Position numbers and translations under genes: made by a program. From Allobaculum sp. Allo2 (GTDB taxonomy: Bacteria > Bacillota_I > Bacilli_A > Erysipelotrichales > Erysipelotrichaceae), in contig NZ_CP078088.1 of the NCBI RefSeq assembly GCF_022701175.1, positions 2,108,001-2,172,000 on the forward strand: a stretch of 64,000 nucleotides of DNA. The letters are read 5' to 3'. The notes beneath the pieces are model-generated. The model worked only from the letters and a program-made list of their open reading frames with translations, was not told the origin of the DNA and ran no database searches. Below are positions 59,194-64,000 of this stretch, piece after piece; the stretch's first letter is position 1; each line of letters begins with the position of its first letter.

Positions 59194-60839
59194 TTACTCT
59201 ACGCCGATGATGAAGGAGTAGACCGGCTGCCTGCCGCTGTAGACTTCTACTTCCGCGTCGCTGTGATCGGTAATGAACGCAGCCAGCTCATCAGCCTGTT
59301 CTTTCGTGGCGTCTTCGCCGTAAATCAGCGTAACGAGTTCGCTGTCGTCGGCGAGCATTTTGGATAGGAGCGCCTTGGCGGTATCCATTTCGTTTTCATT
59401 GGCTTCCACGATGGCCTTGCCTAAAATCGCCATGTACTGACCGGCTTTGATCGGCAGACCTTCGTACGTCGTATCCTTGATGGCGTAGGTGACTTCGCCG
59501 GATTTCACGTGCGCGATGGCTTCGTTCATATCGGACAGGTTGTCTTCCAGATCCGCTTCCGGGTTGAACATGACGCAGGCGGAAAGGCCCTGCGGGATCG
59601 TTTTGGCCGGAAGAACATGAACGTCACGGTCTTCGAGAACATCCCCGGCCTGCTGAGCGGCCATGACGATATTGGAGTTGTTCGGGAAAATCAGAACGTG
59701 ATCGCAGTTGAGTTCTTCGATGGCGCTGATGAAGTCTTCCGTGGACGGGTTCATCGTCTGTCCGCCGGAGATGACTTTATCCACGCGCAGATCCTTGAAC
59801 ATATCGCGGATGCCGTCACCGGCAGCGACAGCGATCAGACCGTACTTTTATGCTCCGCCTGTTTTTTCGGCGCAGCGGTATGGGTCTGCTCGTTTTCCTG
59901 ATCGAGAATTTCTTCGTGCTGATCGGTCATGTTTTCGACTTTCAGCTTCACAAAGCGTCCCTGGCGGCGGCCCATTTTCACAGCCACTTCCGGGGTCAGG
60001 GTATGTACGTGAACTTTGACAATGTCTTCGTCCTGTACGCAGACGATCGAGTTGCCGATGGTGGACAGCTCATCGCGGAATTTTTCTTCCGAGAAGTTGC
60101 GCATGCCGCGATCGGACAGCTGAAGAATGAATTCGGTACAGAATCCGTATTCGCCTTCACCCTCGATCTTGGTCTGGCTGGCTTCCGAAGACGATCCAGT
60201 CGACTGTTCGGCTTCGACCGGCTTGCCTTCCATAGCAAGAAGCATACCTTCAAAAATCGCCAGAAGACCGGCACCGCCGGAGTCAACGACACCGACTTCC
60301 TTTAAGACAGGGAGCAGGTCAGGTGTAGTATCCAGAGAAATTTTCGCCTCTTCGACCATTTTGCGCATGACATCGACACAGTCGGTGATGCCTTCGGTCG
60401 CGGTATAGGCGTACGTATAGTCGGCAGCTTCGCGAACGACGGTCAGAATGGTTCCTTCGACCGGACGCATAACGGCTTTGTAGGCGACACGGCTTCCGTT
60501 CACCAGAGCCTGCGCGAGCTGCATGGCATCGATTTCATCGAGATCTTCTACGGCCTGATAAATGCCGCGGAAAATCTGAGAAGTAATAACGCCGGAGTTT
60601 CCGCGTGCGCCCATGAGCAGGCCGCGGGAGAGCACTTTGGCGATCGCGCCGACACCTTTGGCATCGGATTTGAGAGCTTCCTTAACTCCGTTTGAAAAAG
60701 TGAGATACATATTGGTTCCGGTATCGCCGTCCGGAACCGGGAATACGTTCAGCGCATCAATTCTGGCCTGGTTGTTGCCCAGATTGTTCATGCCCGAACG
60801 CAGCATTTCCCGAAAGAGTTTGCCGTCAATAAATTCCAT
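59194..60839 (-). CDS. fakA: Fatty acid kinase, ATP-binding subunit FakA (DAK2 domain; one frameshift)
   Basis: About 548 residues. The DAK2 nucleotide-binding domain has LNVFPVPDGDTGTNMY with its metal-binding Asp residues, SRGLLMGARGNSGVI and VGVVDSGGAGLLAIFEG. A linker rich in Ser/Glu follows, then the central and C-terminal FakA domains with FPNNSNIVMAA. The break near 59848 is an A4 run where A5 restores EHKKYGLIAVAAGDG. With FakB it phosphorylates exogenous fatty acids. It follows asp23, the conserved Firmicute order. Confidence 0.93.
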
Positions 60840-60854
60840 TGTTCTAAAGGCTCC

Positions 60855-61213
60855 TTACTTAATTGCTTTCACGCCCTGAACAAAGATATTGACTGCTTCA
60901 ACTTTAACTTCCAGGGTTTTTCCAGTACGTAGCGCACGCGCTGCTGCGCAGCAAGCATCACTTCGGAAAGCTTGATGCCCTGCATGGCGATGACATAGAT
61001 ATCGAGAATCAGAGAATTTCCATCCTGACGCACGATGACGCCGCGGGAGTAGTTGTCCCGTTTGAGCAACTCAGCCCAGCCGTCCTTAAGCAGCTTCTGG
61101 CTGGCCATGCCAATAATTCCGTAGCATTCATTGATCGTACCGCCCACGAGATTGGCGATGGCGTCGAGAGAAATTTCAATCTCTCCGTATTCTGTAGATT
61201 TATGAATCGGCAT
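60855..61213 (-). CDS. Asp23/Gls24-family envelope stress protein (one frameshift)
   Basis: About 119 residues. The start is the ATG at 61213 with AGGAGGC upstream; the frame before it is not coding. Seen are GEIEISLDAIANLVGGTINEC, DIYVIAMQGIKLSEVM and, after a shift near 60920 (A5 for A6), VRYVLEKTLEVKVEAVNIFVQG. The stop at 60855 is 15 bases before fakA, so they are one operon. Confidence 0.92.
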
Positions 61214-61237
61214 AGTTTTGCCTCCTGTTTTCCATGT

Positions 61238-61263
61238 GAAAAAGCGGTGCATGCTGCACCGCT
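61238..61263 (-). terminator. Terminator of the murG-murB-ftsQ unit
   Basis: AGCGGTGCA/TGCACCGCT with a 3-base loop, followed by T5 on the minus strand. It lies right in front of the asp23 ribosome-binding site and separates the two operons. Confidence 0.92.
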
Positions 61264-61341
61264 GTCATTATATCGACTTTTCATTGGAAATAAAAATCCT
61301 ACAGACCGGCGAAGAAAACCGCTGGACCGTCATTTTTGACA

Positions 61342-62529
61342 TCAGATCGGATAGAACGTATCCGAAGCGGCGTCATACGTGTAAACCGTTCCCGAGTCCA
61401 TCGCACGGAAAAGATTCGTAGACGGCGAATACTGAATGTTATCGACCGCGCTCGGCTCCCAGTCATTGATCGCTGCAACGTTCACCTGCATCGTGCCGTT
61501 TGGCGTCTGAATGGTCTGAATGCCGCTGTACAGTTCCGGAACATACGGATAGGTATACACCGAATCTTCGGAGCTGGCCTGGCTGTCCCTGTTTTCGGAA
61601 TCTTCTTTTTGTCGTCTTCGGACTTCTTTTGAGAATCCTTGTTTTCGTCTTTTTGTCGTCCTCCTTGCTGGACTGGCTGGAGGAATAATTCGGGTCGATT
61701 ACGCTCTTTGGAATTTCGCGGTTTCCGGCGCGTTCTTCCGGAGAGAGGTACAGGTACGAACAGGAAACTTTATTTACGACGGAGTTTTCCCCATCGAGAA
61801 TGAGGCAGACCTGTTCGCCCTGCAAATGTTCAAGGACCTGATTGTACGTCGTCATCATGAACAGAGAAGGAAGGGCGGTAAAAACGGTATTGCCGTCCTT
61901 GAGCACGAGCTTCAGCATGTTTTTGTCATACGTCTCGGCCCAGGGCTGAATTTCCGCGATCCGGTCAAACACCTGGCGGGTGAGCTGCTTCGGATACTTT
62001 CGCACCTGCTCGCAAAGCGATTCAATCGTCTCGTCGCTTAAGGAACTGAGCAGCGGATAGTGGACGAGCGTTTTATAGAGTGCATCGCTGTTTACCGGAA
62101 TCTTTTCATTCTGGTCGGTAATGAGCGTGACCTGATCGCCGTCCTGCGTATAGCCGACAATCATTTCTTCTTCTATGGCAATGCGAATATCGTTTCCGTT
62201 TTTGGTGACATCGGCGCTGCGGATGAGCGGATTTTCTTCGAGCCGGGTGGCAATCGCGCTAGGCGACGAAAGACCGATCAGCCCGCTTTCTGATACATCG
62301 GCCAGCGCGTAAATCTGCGATTTGGAATAGTAGTAGTTTCCTTCGCAGGACAGCACCCGCACCTCAAAGGCCCGCGTAAACGGGAAGATGCAGACGGCTG
62401 CCATCGCAAAAATCGCCCACGCAGCCCATACCCAGTTCACATTGCGTCTGGGTTTTGGCTTGTGCGGTTTATAGTCGTCTTCCTCGTCATGGCTTCGCAG
62501 CGATTCGAGAAAGGCTTTCCCTTATTCAT
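61342..62529 (-). CDS. ftsQ: Cell division protein FtsQ/DivIB with long C-terminal extension (frameshifts)
   Basis: About 396 residues, longer than the usual 260-300. A 35-residue basic cytoplasmic N-terminus, one membrane helix (VWAAWAIFAMAAVCIFPF), then a POTRA domain (FEVRVLSCEGNYYYSKSQI, LEENPLIRSADVTKNG) and the beta domain. The C-terminal 110 residues begin with a Ser/Lys/Asp-rich linker and end in a Tyr/Pro-rich segment (YPYVPELYSGIQTIQ). Breaks lie near 62512 and 61640-61580. The start is the ATG at 62529, with a weak ribosome-binding site, 17 bases after the murB stop. It scaffolds septum synthesis at the membrane. Confidence 0.85.
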
Positions 62530-62545
62530 AATGCTGGTGTGTTTA

Positions 62546-63482
62546 TCAGGATCCACTCTGGGTGTTGGTTTCGAGCTCGAGCTGGGCATCCCAATTGATC
62601 CTTTCTACTTCGGTAATCAGCTGGACGCCCAGTTTTTCAGGGCCGCCTGCTGAATGGAGCGAATCAGCGTATCCACGTCGCGCGCAGTCGCTTTTCCCTC
62701 CTCGTTGATAATGAAGTTTGAATGCATTTCACTGACTTTGGCGCCGCCGCAGTATTTTCCGCGAAATCCCAGTGCGTCCACCACTTCCCAGGCGGACCCG
62801 ATCGAAGGGTTGCGAAAAACCGATCCGGCGGAAGGCTTGGATACCGGCTGACTCGTCAGACGGCGCTGCTTTCGCGAATCCATCAGGGCACGGATTTCTT
62901 CCTGATCCCCTTTTTCCAGACGCAAAGTGGCTCCAAGTACAATCCAGTGCTTCTTTTTCTGGAAAATGGAATGGCGGTATTCGAAGCCGATCTCTTCCTT
63001 GGACAGCACCCGGATCTGGGTCCCGTCGAGAATGGTGACCGTTTCAATCAGCCGCGAAAGATCCGAGCGATAGGCGCCGGCGTTCATATAGACACCGCCG
63101 CCAAGCGTTCCGGGAATGCCGTAGGCAAATTCCAGACCGGTCAGCGACTCTTTCATCGCCGACTGACTGATCGCGATCAGCGAGCATCCGGCCCTGGCTT
63201 CAGGATTTCGCCATGAAAGGCGTAGGCGCAAAATTCGCCGGTCAGTTTGATAATGACCCCGTGATAGGGCGCATCCGAGGCCAGTACGTTGCTTCCGTTG
63301 CCCAGAACCATCCAGGGAATCTTCTTTTCGTCTAAAAGCGAAACGAGATTCTGAAGATCATTCTGGGTATCGACTTCCACGAGAAAATCAGCGGGCCCGC
63401 CGATTTTATACGTGGTATGGCGGCACAGCGGCTCGCCGCATTTGACTCGTCCAAACGCCGCGAGCACAGATTCTTCGATCAT
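62546..63482 (-). CDS. murB: UDP-N-acetylmuramate dehydrogenase (two frameshifts)
   Basis: About 312 residues, type II MurB. FAD-binding features are TTYKIGGPADFLVEV, WMVLGNGSNVLA and YGIPGTLGGGVYMNAGAY; the catalytic Ser is in KPSAGSVFRNP and the late Glu region in VSEMHSNFIIN. Breaks lie near 63205 and 62635. The second is an A5 run where A6 restores LKKLGVQLITEVERI and a stop at 62546. It reduces UDP-GlcNAc-enolpyruvate to UDP-MurNAc. Confidence 0.95.
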
Positions 63483-63485
63483 GGC

Positions 63486-64000
63486 TTATTTTTCCTGACC
63501 GGAAATAATCGAATTGGCCCATGCGATCATATCCTGTGCTGCGTGCGGCTTGCCGGCTTTAAGGGCATGCGCTTTGAGAGACTGTCTTTTGTTCTCATCG
63601 AGAAACGCCGTTTCAATCGCTTTGGAAAGGCTATCGGCATTGAGGTCCTTTTCTTCCAGCATGATGGCGGCGTCTTCATCTACTAACATTTTCGCGTTGT
63701 AGTACTGATGATTTTCCGCCACATACGGGCTGGGAATAATGACAGCCGGAATGCCGAGAGCGGTCAGTTCCGCAAGCGTTGTGGCGCCGGCGCGGCAGAC
63801 CATTCCGTCCAGCATGCCGTAAAGACGAAGCGCATCCACATACGGAACCGTATGAACGTTTTTGAATTCATCAAACGAATGCAGCGCGTCGGCGTTGTCC
63901 TTGCCGCAGGCGTAGACAATCTGCAGCGACGGATCAACTTTCGACAGCGCCTCTTTCATCAGTTTGTTGATGGAAGAACTGCCAAGCGAGCCCATGACGA
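63486..64000 (-). CDS. murG: MurG glycosyltransferase, C-terminal half (runs off the window)
   Basis: The last ~171 residues are open to the right edge. MGSLGSSSINKLM is the C-domain phosphate loop. Then GMLDGMVCRAGATTLAELTALG with the UDP-GlcNAc-binding RAGA.TLAE motif, and IIPSPYVAENHQYYNAKMLV. It adds GlcNAc to lipid I at the inner face of the membrane. The stop lies 4 bases before the murB ATG. Confidence 0.95.
   Translation of the reverse strand, partial: VMGSLGSSSINKLMKEALSKVDPSLQIVYACGKDNADALHSFDEFKNVHTVPYVDALRLYGMLDGMVCRAGATTLAELTALGIPAVIIPSPYVAENHQYYNAKMLVDEDAAIMLEEKDLNADSLSKAIETAFLDENKRQSLKAHALKAGKPHAAQDMIAWANSIISGQEK

Noticed and set aside
1-64000. CRISPR array, prophage or integron
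   Set aside because: No series of regularly spaced direct repeats, no phage structural genes, no integrase and no cas-like proteins were seen.

Overview
The window looks like chromosomal DNA of a low-to-mid GC Firmicute. An Erysipelotrichia-type relative is my best guess. The grounds are a Gram-positive division and wall cluster (murG-murB-divIB), an Asp23-FakA pair, an Spx-type protein, a T-box leader, a FemAB-type peptidoglycan ligase, a short HisG that needs HisZ, a Rex-like operator at an L-lactate dehydrogenase, and a group III type phosphofructokinase. This is inferred from gene content and protein character; no marker gene such as 16S rRNA is present.

An overriding property is that most reading frames longer than about 300 bases are broken by one-base shifts, including genes that should be essential (thyA, murB, ftsQ, fakA, pfkA, the his genes). 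Many breaks sit in short homopolymers that are one base too short. Two near-identical IS66 copies in the window differ from each other by just such indels. I therefore annotate each broken gene as one CDS spanning all its frames, and regard most breaks as probable sequencing or assembly indels, not decay.

Layout. 1-2250: tail of an unknown gene, a FemAB-like gene and tRNA-Lys(CUU). 2640-8460: an Arg/Ser/Asp-rich multi-spanning membrane protein, a histidine phosphatase, a TetM-like ribosomal GTPase fused to a YacP/Rae1-type NYN nuclease domain, and a nitroreductase. 8546-10190: a complete IS4-family element. 10451-15913: a siderophore/haem-type ABC importer operon (lipoprotein, two permeases, ATPase), a DUF1905-DUF1801 protein and a lipoprotein. 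16267-17762: phosphofructokinase and a small membrane protein. 17835-20319 and 27766-30249: two IS66 copies in opposite orientation. Between them lie dihydrofolate reductase-thymidylate synthase, a HAD phosphatase, an HD hydrolase, a gamma-glutamylcyclotransferase-like protein, an M18 aminopeptidase and glutamate racemase. 30372-34947: a two-component system and a membrane protein.

35244-42737 is a complete ten-gene histidine operon (hisZ-G-D-C-B-H-A-F-I-E) behind a T-box leader with a histidine specifier codon. Just upstream of that leader is a TPP riboswitch with no recognisable thiamine gene. 43981-49436 holds aconitase, citrate synthase and NADP-isocitrate dehydrogenase, the oxidative branch from oxaloacetate to 2-oxoglutarate, probably for glutamate supply. 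50446-52443 is the most unusual gene: a Lys/Ala/Pro-rich, histone H1-like N-terminus followed by internal repeats and an unrecognised helical C-terminal domain. 52799-58884 has an HtrA protease, lactate dehydrogenase, a possible toxin-antitoxin-like pair, a metallophosphoesterase, a ROK sugar kinase and an Spx/ArsC-like protein. 59194-64000 carries FakA, Asp23, FtsQ/DivIB, MurB and part of MurG.
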